Below, piece after piece: positions 8,550 through 15,837 of a stretch of 64,000 nucleotides of DNA. Positions within the stretch are counted from its first letter, which is position 1. Each line of letters starts with the position of its first letter. This stretch comes from Pelagicoccus mobilis (lineage in GTDB: Bacteria; Verrucomicrobiota; Verrucomicrobiia; Opitutales; Opitutaceae), in contig NZ_JAENIL010000040.1 in assembly GCF_016595505.1 (NCBI RefSeq), positions 1 to 64,000 on the forward strand. The letters are read 5' to 3'. The notes beneath the pieces are model-generated. The model saw only the letters and a program-made list of their open reading frames with translations. It did not search any database and was not told the origin of the DNA. A program made the position numbers and the translations under genes.

Positions 8550-8610
8550 CGAAAGTGGTGCGGAAAACTGAATTGAACCGTCTATATATTAATGTAGCGG
8601 TTCGACCTCG

Positions 8611-8650
8611 AAAATAGACAAACCCGGCGATTCCGAAGAAGCCGGGTTTG
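8611..8650 (-). terminator. Terminator-like hairpin between rpsP and trmD
   Basis: Nine-base stem AAACCCGGC / GCCGGGTTT (8620-8628 and 8641-8649) followed on the minus strand by TGTCTATTTT. It lies just after rpsP and before trmD, so it could terminate or attenuate transcription and give more S16 than TrmD/L19. Confidence 0.7.
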
Positions 8651-8683
8651 GAAAAGTGTGATTACAGGGACGAGCCCTTGGTC

Positions 8684-8953
8684 TTACGCCTCAGCGGCTG
8701 CAGCTTGCTCTTTGCGAGCACGCTTGATGAGGGAGTTGGAAGTGTCGGTTGGCTTCGCGCCTACAGACATCCAGTACTCAGCACGCTCTACGTTCAGTTC
8801 GAGCTGCTTCGCTTCGTCCTTCTGCTTTGGAAGGTATGTGCCGAGCTTCTCGACAAAGCGACCGTCACGGCGACCGCGTGCTTCCGCTACCACTACTCGG
8901 TAGACTGGTTCGTGTGTTGCGCCTGCGCGTTGGAGTTTGATCTTAAGTGCCAT
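8684..8953 (-). CDS. rpsP: 30S ribosomal protein S16
   Basis: Small-subunit assembly protein, 89 residues. It starts MALKIKLQRAGATHEPVYRVVVAEARGRRDGRFVEKLG in register with the S16 family (described here in two parts: KIKLQRAG and VYRVVVAEARGRRDGR), followed by LGTYLPK and the WMSVGAKPT motif. An AGGAG lies nine bases before the ATG, one of the clearest ribosome binding sites in the window. It opens the rpsP-trmD-rplS operon, with a terminator-like hairpin immediately after it. Confidence 0.97.
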   Translation of the reverse strand: MALKIKLQRAGATHEPVYRVVVAEARGRRDGRFVEKLGTYLPKQKDEAKQLELNVERAEYWMSVGAKPTDTSNSLIKRARKEQAAAAEA

Positions 8954-8988
8954 TCTTGCGTCTCCTAGAAATTTGGAAAAGACGGCGA

Positions 8989-9015
8989 AGATTAATCAAA
9001 AATGAATCTTGTCAA
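8989..9015 (-). promoter_or_regulatory. Candidate sigma-70-type promoter of rpsP
   Basis: On the minus strand TTGACA (9015-9010) and TAATCT (8994-8989) are separated by 15 bases, placing a transcription start about 30 bases before the rpsP ATG. The spacer is slightly short, and the -35 match is perfect. Confidence 0.5.
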
Positions 9016-9047
9016 GCAACATCCAATACAATGATGTTTCCGCCCTT

Positions 9048-10151
9048 ATGCTGAAAGCTGGTATCGTCGGTCTTCCTAACGTTGGCAAGTCAACCCTCTT
9101 CAACGCGCTCACTCGCACACGCAAAGCAGAGTCGGCCAACTACCCCTTTTGTACAATCGATCCGAACGTCGGAGTCGTGAATGTGCCAGATCCTCGTCTG
9201 GAAGTACTTCGCGAGATCGCTAGTACTAATGTGGTGATCCCCGCCGCTATCGAGTTCGTCGACATCGCCGGCCTCGTCGAAGGCGCCAGCAAGGGCGAAG
9301 GCTTGGGAAATAAGTTCCTCGCGAACATCCGCGAAACCGACGCCATCGTGCAAGTCGTCCGCTGTTTCGAAAACGACGACATCGTGCACAACATGGGCTC
9401 GGTCGATCCCGTTCGCGACATTGAGGTCATCAACACAGAGCTCATTCTCTCCGATCTCGAGTCCGTCGAGCGTCAAAAAGAGAAACTCGTCAAAAAGGTG
9501 CGCTCCGGCGACAAGGAAGCTGCCGCAGCAGTTGATCTGATTGATCGCCTCATCCCCCACTTTAACGACGGAAAACCTGCCAACACCCTAGAAATGAACG
9601 ACGATGAACTCGCCGTTCTCCGCGGGCTTCACCTCCTCTCCTCCAAGGCGGTCATCTACGCCGCCAACGTCATGGAGGACGATCTAGCCGACGCCGACTC
9701 AAACCCCTACGTCACAAAGGTACGTGAATACGCGAAGACCGCCCACGACGCTGGATGTGTCGTCATCTCCGCCCAAATCGAATCAGAGCTCATCGATCTC
9801 GCGGCAGAAGACGCAGCAGAATTTCTCGCCGACCTCGGCGTGGAGGACTCAGGAGTGTCGCTCCTTATCCGCGAGACCTACGCCCTCCTTGGCCTGAAGA
9901 CTTACTTTACAGCTGGCGAAAAGGAAGTTCGCGCCTGGACCTTCGAAGACGGAATGACCGCCCCGCAATGCGCCGGAGTAATTCACACCGACTTCGAGAA
10001 AGGCTTCATCAAGGCTGAAGTGGTCGCCTACACGGATCTTTCCGAGCTCGGCAGTGTTGCCGCCGCTCGCGACGCCGGGAAATACCGTCTCGAAGGCAAG
10101 GACTACCCCTTCAAAGATGGGGATGTCGCGCTTTTCCGCTTCAACAACTGA
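9048..10151 (+). CDS. ychF: Redox-regulated ATPase of the OBG family
   Basis: Universal ribosome-associated P-loop ATPase. The Walker A GLPNVGKST is at residues 8-16, the G3 region reads DIAGLVEGASKGEGLG and the G4 position reads NVME rather than NKxD, the feature that gives YchF its ATP preference. A C-terminal TGS domain (about 280-365, LKTYFTAGEKEVRAWTF) completes the protein. The frame is open from a TTG at 9009, but that codon lies within the divergent rpsP promoter, and starting at ATG 9048 puts the first beta-strand at residue 3 as in all YchF. 367 residues, normal length. Confidence 0.96.
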   Translation: MLKAGIVGLPNVGKSTLFNALTRTRKAESANYPFCTIDPNVGVVNVPDPRLEVLREIASTNVVIPAAIEFVDIAGLVEGASKGEGLGNKFLANIRETDAIVQVVRCFENDDIVHNMGSVDPVRDIEVINTELILSDLESVERQKEKLVKKVRSGDKEAAAAVDLIDRLIPHFNDGKPANTLEMNDDELAVLRGLHLLSSKAVIYAANVMEDDLADADSNPYVTKVREYAKTAHDAGCVVISAQIESELIDLAAEDAAEFLADLGVEDSGVSLLIRETYALLGLKTYFTAGEKEVRAWTFEDGMTAPQCAGVIHTDFEKGFIKAEVVAYTDLSELGSVAAARDAGKYRLEGKDYPFKDGDVALFRFNN

Positions 10152-10318
10152 ACCAACTCCGCTGCAGCCGGTCCACCCAAGCAGCGATTTGCAACTTACC
10201 GCAGCCAGATCGAAAGATAATCCTAAGGATGCGGCGCAATAGCTCGATTTATTCGAAACGTCTTCACTTGTAATTAAGAGAAAAGCAGCGACCTTAAAAG
10301 CGGACCCCAAATTTCTGA

Positions 10319-11188
10319 ATGTACGATCGAGACTACATGAGCACGAACCCGGACGATAGAGCGAAAAAAACGCTCTCGTGGCTAATCGGCACCAACTTAG
10401 TAGTATTCGTTTTACAGGGTCTCTTCGACAGGCAAGGCGGTCCGGGCATCGTCGACCAGTTTTTCGCATTCCGATCGGGCTCGCTCGGAAGCGGACTAAT
10501 CTGGACGCCCCTCACCTACTCCTTCCTGCACGGCTCCTTCCTGCATATTCTCTTTAACATGCTGATGCTTTTCTTCTTCGGAAGAGTTGCCATCCAGACC
10601 CTCGGCCAAAAACGCTTCCTGCAGCTTTACTTCGCGGCCGTTCTCGCAGGCGGCTTGCTCTGGTTCGCAGCGAGCTTCATTTCCGGAGCAGGCTCCGTGG
10701 TCGGAGCTTCCGCAGCCGTCTCAGCGCTCATAATCTTTTTCGTCTGCCTGAACCCCGACGGAGAGATAAGTCTCTTCGGCGTACTCCCCCTCAAAGCCCG
10801 CTATCTCGCGTACGGCATGATCGTCATCGCCGTGGTCGGCTTCTTCGCCCAGGAAATTTCTACCACCAGCGCTGCAAAAGTCGCCCACTCGGCCCACATG
10901 GGGGGCATGCTCGTCGGTTATCTTTTCTACAAATATGTTTACCTGAAAAATCCATACGACAACTCCGGCACGATCTCGCTCTCCTTCGCACGCTTTTTCA
11001 AGAAGAAGGAGACAGCAAAGAGTTCGGCAGGATACACTTACCGGGTGAACGTTTCCAAGGAAACCCGCGATCTCAAAGGCGAGGTTGACCGCATCCTAGA
11101 CAAGATCAACAGCAAGGGATTCGGCTCCCTGAGCCCAAAAGAGAAACAAATCCTAGACGAAGCGCGGGATCTGCTACGTAAACGCTAA
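10319..11188 (+). CDS. Rhomboid-family intramembrane serine protease
   Basis: Polytopic membrane protease of 289 residues. It has the HGSFLHILFN motif (oxyanion Asn80), the catalytic GASA (Ser131) in a helix and AHSAHMGG (His193) in the last helix, so the Ser-His dyad is intact. About six hydrophobic segments lie between residues 20 and 210. The C-terminal 80 residues form a soluble tail with KxKxILDEARDLL, a segment often found at the end of bacteroidete/verrucomicrobial rhomboids. The start RDYM at residues 4-7 is also typical, favouring the ATG at 10319 over an internal one at 10337. Substrates are unknown. Confidence 0.9.
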   Translation: MYDRDYMSTNPDDRAKKTLSWLIGTNLVVFVLQGLFDRQGGPGIVDQFFAFRSGSLGSGLIWTPLTYSFLHGSFLHILFNMLMLFFFGRVAIQTLGQKRFLQLYFAAVLAGGLLWFAASFISGAGSVVGASAAVSALIIFFVCLNPDGEISLFGVLPLKARYLAYGMIVIAVVGFFAQEISTTSAAKVAHSAHMGGMLVGYLFYKYVYLKNPYDNSGTISLSFARFFKKKETAKSSAGYTYRVNVSKETRDLKGEVDRILDKINSKGFGSLSPKEKQILDEARDLLRKR

Positions 11189-11339
11189 GAATGCCTCCGC
11201 CGCAATACGCGCTGGCAAACGACGCCATTATTCGTAGCAATTCCTTGCAGACACTATTCCAACAGACCCCCGTCCGGAACGACTCGCAATTAATACGAAC
11301 CGAACGCGACCCGGCCCTCAGAACTCGAATCAGAACCGT

Positions 11340-13664
11340 ATGATAAAGCGCCTTTACGCCGCCGTAGCCCTTGTTGGGCTTTGCCTCTCCTCCCAATCCT
11401 TAGCTGTCACCGGCATCGATGACATGCCATCCGGGGACCTCCCGGAGCTTTCGAGCACCCCCCTCATGCAAAATGAGGCCCGACTGATCGTCGAAATGCT
11501 CGAAACCATGCACTTCGAGAGCGCTGAAATTTCTCCAGAGTCTTTCGCCGAGCTGATCACCAAGTTCATGGAAGACCTCGATTACAATAAGCTCTATTTC
11601 CTCTCCCAGCACGAAGAGGAGTTCATGAAGAAATACGGCAGCTCGCTCGGCTTCAAACTTCGCTACCAAGGCGACCTCAAGGCAGCCTTCGAAATCTACA
11701 CCCTTTACCGCGATCGAGCGATCGACCGGGTCGACTGGGTCCTCGAGCAGCTAGAGCAAGAGTGGACCTTCGACACTGACGAATACTTCGTCTACGACCG
11801 CAGCGAAAGCCCTTGGCCCTCCTCCGAGGAGGAAGCGGACGAGCTTTGGAGACTCCGCATCAAGTACGAGCTTCTACAAGAGATCCTCAACGAGAAGACA
11901 CAGGACGAAGCGAAGGAGCGCGTATCCAAACGCTACAAGAGAATGCTCCGCAGCATCTACGAGTTCGACAAAAAGGACGTTCAAGAGATCTTCCTCACCA
12001 GCCTGACCAAGATGTTCGACCCCCACTCGAGCTTCCTGTCTTCAGACACGCTCGACGACTTCAACATCAGCATGCGACTCAAGCTGATCGGAATCGGCGC
12101 CATGCTGAGCGAAGAAGATGGCTACTGCGTTATTCGCGAGCTCGTCCCCGGCGCACCAGCCATCCGCTCCAAGAAGCTGAAGCCAAACGACAAGATCGTC
12201 GCGGTTGCCCAGGACGGTGAGGAAGCCGTCGACATCATCGGCATGAGCCTCCGGAAAGTAGTCGACCAAATCCGCGGCGAAAAAGGCACCAAAGTCACAC
12301 TCACCATCATCCCCGCAGACGCCACAGACAATTCAGTCCGTGAAGACGTGGACATCGTTCGTGACGAAGTTCATATCAACTCCGCCCGCGCCACCGGCAA
12401 GGTCTTCGAAGTCCCTGACGAAAACGGAAACGTCAGCCCAATCGGCGTCATCGACATTCCTTCCTTCTACGGAGGAGACGAGTATTTCGAAAACGGCCAA
12501 CGTCACATGACCAGCGTCACCGCCGACGTAGAAGAGTTGGTTCGCAAGATGAAAGAAGCCGGCGTACAAGGCATCGTCCTAGACCTCCGCCGCAACGGAG
12601 GCGGCCTCCTCGACGAGGCGATCCGCATGACAGGTCTCTTCATTCGCCGTGGCCCGGTTGTTCAAGTCCGAGAAAAGAGCGGCTACGTCACCCCGCACAT
12701 GGATCGCGACCCAAAGGTCGCTTACAACGGTCCACTCGCGGTACTCACCTCTCGCTACAGTGCTTCCGCTTCTGAAATTCTCGCCGGAGCGCTCCAGAAC
12801 TACGGACGATCAATCACGATCGGCAACACCTCCACGCACGGAAAAGGAACCGTACAACAGGTTTTCTCCCTCGACCAATACGTGCTCCGCAAAGATATCG
12901 CCAACGACAGGGCAGGCGCTGCGAAACTTACCATCCGCAAGTTCTACCTCCCCAACGGTTTCTCCACTCAGCGAAAGGGTGTCGTCCCCGATATCCAAAT
13001 CGAATCGATCGAAGAAGTCACCGCGGTCGGCGAGGCTGACTTGCCGGAATCACTCTCCTGGGACTACATCAAGCCGGTCGCTCGCTTCGTTGAGATGACG
13101 CTCAAGAACAGCCTACTCGATACGCTAACCACAAACAGCGAAGCTCGCACTCAATCGCTCGAGGAATTCAAGTTCCAGAAAAAGCGCCTCGACTGGTACC
13201 TCGAACGCGAGGAGCGCAAAGAGATCTCCCTCAACATGGAGACTCGAAAAGTGATGATGGAAGAAGACGAAGCCTTCCTCGACCAAATCAAGGACGAGCA
13301 ACGCCTGCTCGCCGAAAACAATTTCGACTTCACCGAAGTGAAACTCGACAGCGTAATCCGAGAAGAAGCCCAACGCGAAAAGGAAGAGGCCGAACTCGAA
13401 ACGGAAACGCCAGAGCCGGAAACAGCATCCACCGCCCTCCCCGTCGAAGGCGGTTCCGATCAGGAAGTTGCAAGCAACAGCGCTTCAAACGCCGAAGCTG
13501 AATCCGAAGAAGAGGAAGAAGAAGTCCCCGACTTCGACATCCAGCTCCGCGAAACGCTCCGTATCATGACCGAAGCCATCGGAATCTCCCCGAATCCCGT
13601 AGATTGGAGCCAACCCGCTCTTCCGATCGCTTCAAAATCTCGCTTCGAACGACTCCTCAACTAG
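11340..13664 (+). CDS. C-terminal processing (tail-specific) peptidase, Prc/CtpA S41 family
   Basis: Exported periplasmic protease of 774 residues that degrades or trims proteins from the C-terminus. A signal peptide is visible (LYAAVALVGLCLSSQSLA, about 4-22). An N-terminal helical domain is followed by a PDZ domain (about 240-330, with IGAMLSEEDG and PNDKIVAV) and the S41 core with YSASASEI (nucleophile probably Ser476) and THGKGTVQ (general-base Lys502). The C-terminal DUF3340-like helical region contains an acidic low-complexity insert at about 685-735 (runs of Glu). It stands alone on the plus strand, close to the Prc layout of Escherichia coli. Confidence 0.94.
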   Translation: MIKRLYAAVALVGLCLSSQSLAVTGIDDMPSGDLPELSSTPLMQNEARLIVEMLETMHFESAEISPESFAELITKFMEDLDYNKLYFLSQHEEEFMKKYGSSLGFKLRYQGDLKAAFEIYTLYRDRAIDRVDWVLEQLEQEWTFDTDEYFVYDRSESPWPSSEEEADELWRLRIKYELLQEILNEKTQDEAKERVSKRYKRMLRSIYEFDKKDVQEIFLTSLTKMFDPHSSFLSSDTLDDFNISMRLKLIGIGAMLSEEDGYCVIRELVPGAPAIRSKKLKPNDKIVAVAQDGEEAVDIIGMSLRKVVDQIRGEKGTKVTLTIIPADATDNSVREDVDIVRDEVHINSARATGKVFEVPDENGNVSPIGVIDIPSFYGGDEYFENGQRHMTSVTADVEELVRKMKEAGVQGIVLDLRRNGGGLLDEAIRMTGLFIRRGPVVQVREKSGYVTPHMDRDPKVAYNGPLAVLTSRYSASASEILAGALQNYGRSITIGNTSTHGKGTVQQVFSLDQYVLRKDIANDRAGAAKLTIRKFYLPNGFSTQRKGVVPDIQIESIEEVTAVGEADLPESLSWDYIKPVARFVEMTLKNSLLDTLTTNSEARTQSLEEFKFQKKRLDWYLEREERKEISLNMETRKVMMEEDEAFLDQIKDEQRLLAENNFDFTEVKLDSVIREEAQREKEEAELETETPEPETASTALPVEGGSDQEVASNSASNAEAESEEEEEEVPDFDIQLRETLRIMTEAIGISPNPVDWSQPALPIASKSRFERLLN

Positions 13665-13680
13665 ATCGTTAGTCGCACGA

Positions 13681-13759
13681 GGTAGGGCTGACTGGCCCAG
13701 TCAGCCGCAATGCAGGATCGGACCGTCTCCACGGAGGCCTGCGGCGAGGCCGCCCTACC
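13681..13759. repeat. REP-like composite element, family E relative
   Basis: Ends GGTAGGGC (13681-13688) and GCCCTACC (13752-13759) are complementary. Inside are a GGCTGAC/GTCAGCC hairpin and CCGCAATGCAGGATC (13705-13719), shared with the spacer of 7371-7446, then a GGCCTGCGGCGAGGCC-like hairpin. Confidence 0.75.
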
Positions 13760-13828
13760 TTTCACAGCCATTGAGATCGTGCCTATTCAAAAGGAAAACA
13801 CTCTAGTCGATCTCGAAGACAATTTACA

Positions 13829-13866
13829 AAACAGGCCGTTCTCCTTTCGGAGAACGGCCTGTTTGT
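13829..13866 (+). terminator. Strong hairpin terminator
   Basis: Perfect 16-bp stem (13829-13844 with 13849-13864, inner part GGCCGTTCTCC/GGAGAACGGCC) and TTTC loop. It lies between the plus-strand peptidase and the minus-strand LuxR-type gene, so it may act on both. Confidence 0.75.
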
Positions 13867-13939
13867 ATTCAAATTGGAAACGCGAAGGCTCTAGCTGAGG
13901 ATAAACCTCAACCTCGAGAACGCCTTAGCTGCTTTACTT

Positions 13940-14200
13940 TTACTCGGGCTGGAGTCCCCAGTTGCTCGTTAGAGCGAAAACGATCGCGGCATAACGATTT
14001 TCGATCCCCAGCTTACGGAAGATGCTTTCACAATGCTTCTCCACCGTTCGAGGGCTAATTTCGAGGATCTTTCCGATATCCCCATTCGTCTTTCCTTCAA
14101 CGATCCAGTAAAGCACTTGCTTCTCCCGTTTCGTAAGGCGTTCGAGTTGTTGAGTTCCAGGAGCAGTCGCCTGGCCAGATTGTAGTCCGTTTTCGGACAT
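13940..14200 (-). CDS. Small LuxR/NarL-type HTH protein
   Basis: About 86 residues consisting of a flexible N-terminus and one LuxR DNA-binding domain: LTKREKQVLYWIVEGKTNGD, then IGKILEISPRTVEKH and IFRKLGIENRYAA. There is no receiver or ligand-binding domain, so it would act as a free DNA-binding protein or depend on a partner. The frame is open up to 14272, but the upstream part is arginine/glutamate-rich without family support. ATG 14200 is preferred, although no Shine-Dalgarno is seen for either start. Confidence 0.8.
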   Translation of the reverse strand: MSENGLQSGQATAPGTQQLERLTKREKQVLYWIVEGKTNGDIGKILEISPRTVEKHCESIFRKLGIENRYAAIVFALTSNWGLQPE

Positions 14201-14522
14201 GTTGTTTGTGTTCACTAGTTTGGATTCCAGTTCGCTCTCCCTCTCCACGACGCCTCTTCCCTCCCGTCCCAAATGGAACGCAGAAATAAACGAAAAGAGA
14301 TAAAAAGCAGGTCCTACACTGATTCTGATCTACGAAAGGAACCGAGAATAGGCCTAGGTATACTTGGTTGGCTTACAGTGTTTCTACCAATACCAAGATC
14401 GCGCCTTAGTCAACAGTGGATATTTTTACCAACACCCCCTCAGGGATACTCCCAACAGCTCCCTGAGAATGCACCCTTCGCGACTCCCTCTCCCGCAAAG
14501 AGTTACAACAGTACGAAGGACA
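14201..14522. other. Intergenic region upstream of the LuxR-type gene
   Basis: No gene seen. The only structure noticed is an imperfect inverted repeat CTTGGTTGG...CCAATACCAAG at about 14361-14398. Confidence 0.4.
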
Positions 14523-15302
14523 TTAGTCCGATTTATCGCCCAAACAATCGGAACAAATAGCCCCTTCCTTTCGATATCGAAAGTCCCTATCCGGGTGAGA
14601 AAGGTCCGTCGCGCCGCAAACCGAACACGTATGGAACGGCTCTGTCTCTTGCCGTTTCTTCTCCGCTTTCAATCGCTGGATACGTTGTTTGCCACGAATA
14701 TATCCCAACACTTCACTGCCGAAAAACACAGGAAGATTGATCAATGAAAACGCGATGAGCATCCGGCCAACTCCTTGCTGGGCGAGAAAATCGAGCAGGG
14801 TCATCACTCCCAAGAAAACACCGATCCACTTCGCTTTGATTCCGAAGAAAAACGGAACGTCCGGAAAGGTGATGAAGTAGGCGAACCAGATAGACGACAG
14901 CAGATAGTAGTTCGTCATGTAAGTCTGCTGATAGAATAGGCTTGTGACGATAATGCCCAACAAGCTGATGAGAATGAACAGAGTGAAGCGAAACGCCCCC
15001 CACGCTCTCTCCAGCTGACTCCCCAAGGAGTAAAGCATCAGCCACGAGACGATGGTCCAAAAGAAGCCCATCCCGGAAAACTCCAAATGTCGCGGAACCA
15101 ACAAAAACGAAATAATCGTCCAAGGCTTGCCATCGATGAACCCATCGAAGCTGTACATGACAAACTCCAGAAAGCCCATGATCGAAGAGCCTTTGGCCGC
15201 GGCCATTATGAATATCCCAATCTGGCCGACCACCAGGTAGACAGTCAGATTGTGAATCGCCAGAAAACCTAGCTTCCGCTCAAGCTTATCAATCAAACTC
15301 AT
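14523..15302 (-). CDS. Rhomboid-fold membrane protein without catalytic dyad, with C-terminal zinc ribbon
   Basis: About 259 residues from the ATG at 15302; the longer open frame to 15431 adds a hydrophilic stretch with no family features. Five to six hydrophobic segments follow a rhomboid-like plan (WTIISFLLVPRH, FWTIVSWLMLYSLGSQLERAWG, then a stretch of helices), but there is no GxSx serine and no late-helix histidine, so proteolysis is not expected. The C-terminal 35 residues hold two cysteine pairs (CSVCG and CSDC) that look like a zinc ribbon. Derlin-like or iRhom-like binding roles are possible by analogy only. It precedes nothing in an obvious operon; queF lies 11 bp upstream on the same strand, so the two are probably co-transcribed. 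Confidence 0.7.
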   Translation of the reverse strand: MSLIDKLERKLGFLAIHNLTVYLVVGQIGIFIMAAAKGSSIMGFLEFVMYSFDGFIDGKPWTIISFLLVPRHLEFSGMGFFWTIVSWLMLYSLGSQLERAWGAFRFTLFILISLLGIIVTSLFYQQTYMTNYYLLSSIWFAYFITFPDVPFFFGIKAKWIGVFLGVMTLLDFLAQQGVGRMLIAFSLINLPVFFGSEVLGYIRGKQRIQRLKAEKKRQETEPFHTCSVCGATDLSHPDRDFRYRKEGAICSDCLGDKSD

Positions 15303-15313
15303 ACAACCGTGAA

Positions 15314-15694
15314 TTAAGCCTCGCTCTTTGGATACTCGGCAAGCGTCTCGATGGTGATTCCACCTCTCGCCTTTTGCACCGTCGTCACCTTGCAGCGAAG
15401 CGGAGCGATATCCGCTACCACACGGTCGCAAATCACTGCAGCGATCTTCTCCGCGAACATCGCCTTCTCCTTAAAACTCCACAAATAGAGCTTCAGGCTC
15501 TTGCTCTCGATACAAAGCTTAGCGGGCACATACTCGATCGAAAGCGTGTAATAATCAGGCTGCCCGGTGATAGGGCACGAACTCGTAAGCTCGTCCGATT
15601 TCATGGTAACAACAGAGACTCCCTCCGGAGCCTCAAAACTATCGAGCTCGTCGATCGCTTCCCTTACTGTCTTTCCTAAATACTTCGATTCCAT
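15314..15694 (-). CDS. queF: NADPH-dependent preQ0 reductase (7-cyano-7-deazaguanine reductase), short type
   Basis: Reduces the nitrile of preQ0 to the amine preQ1 in queuosine synthesis. 126 residues of the T-fold, unimodular type. The substrate-binding ESKSLKLYLWSF (residues 63-74) is diagnostic, and SSCPITGQPDYYT supplies the catalytic Cys40 and Asp47. The next gene downstream on the same strand is the rhomboid-like zinc-ribbon protein, 11 bp away. Other queuosine genes are not in the window. Confidence 0.94.
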   Translation of the reverse strand: MESKYLGKTVREAIDELDSFEAPEGVSVVTMKSDELTSSCPITGQPDYYTLSIEYVPAKLCIESKSLKLYLWSFKEKAMFAEKIAAVICDRVVADIAPLRCKVTTVQKARGGITIETLAEYPKSEA

Positions 15695-15837
15695 AAGCTG
15701 CTGTCCAATCGCGAGACTATCGAAGCCTCTTCCCCCAACATCAAGCTTTGCCTTTTACGCAATTAAGAGAGCAGCAAAAAGGCAATGAGCACACAGAAGG
15801 TCTTGCGACCCATACCCTCGGTAATTGTTCTGCCCTT

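Noticed and set aside
9009-9047. TTG start extending YchF by 13 residues
   Set aside because: It overlaps the divergent rpsP promoter and adds residues not seen in YchF; ATG 9048 fits the family.
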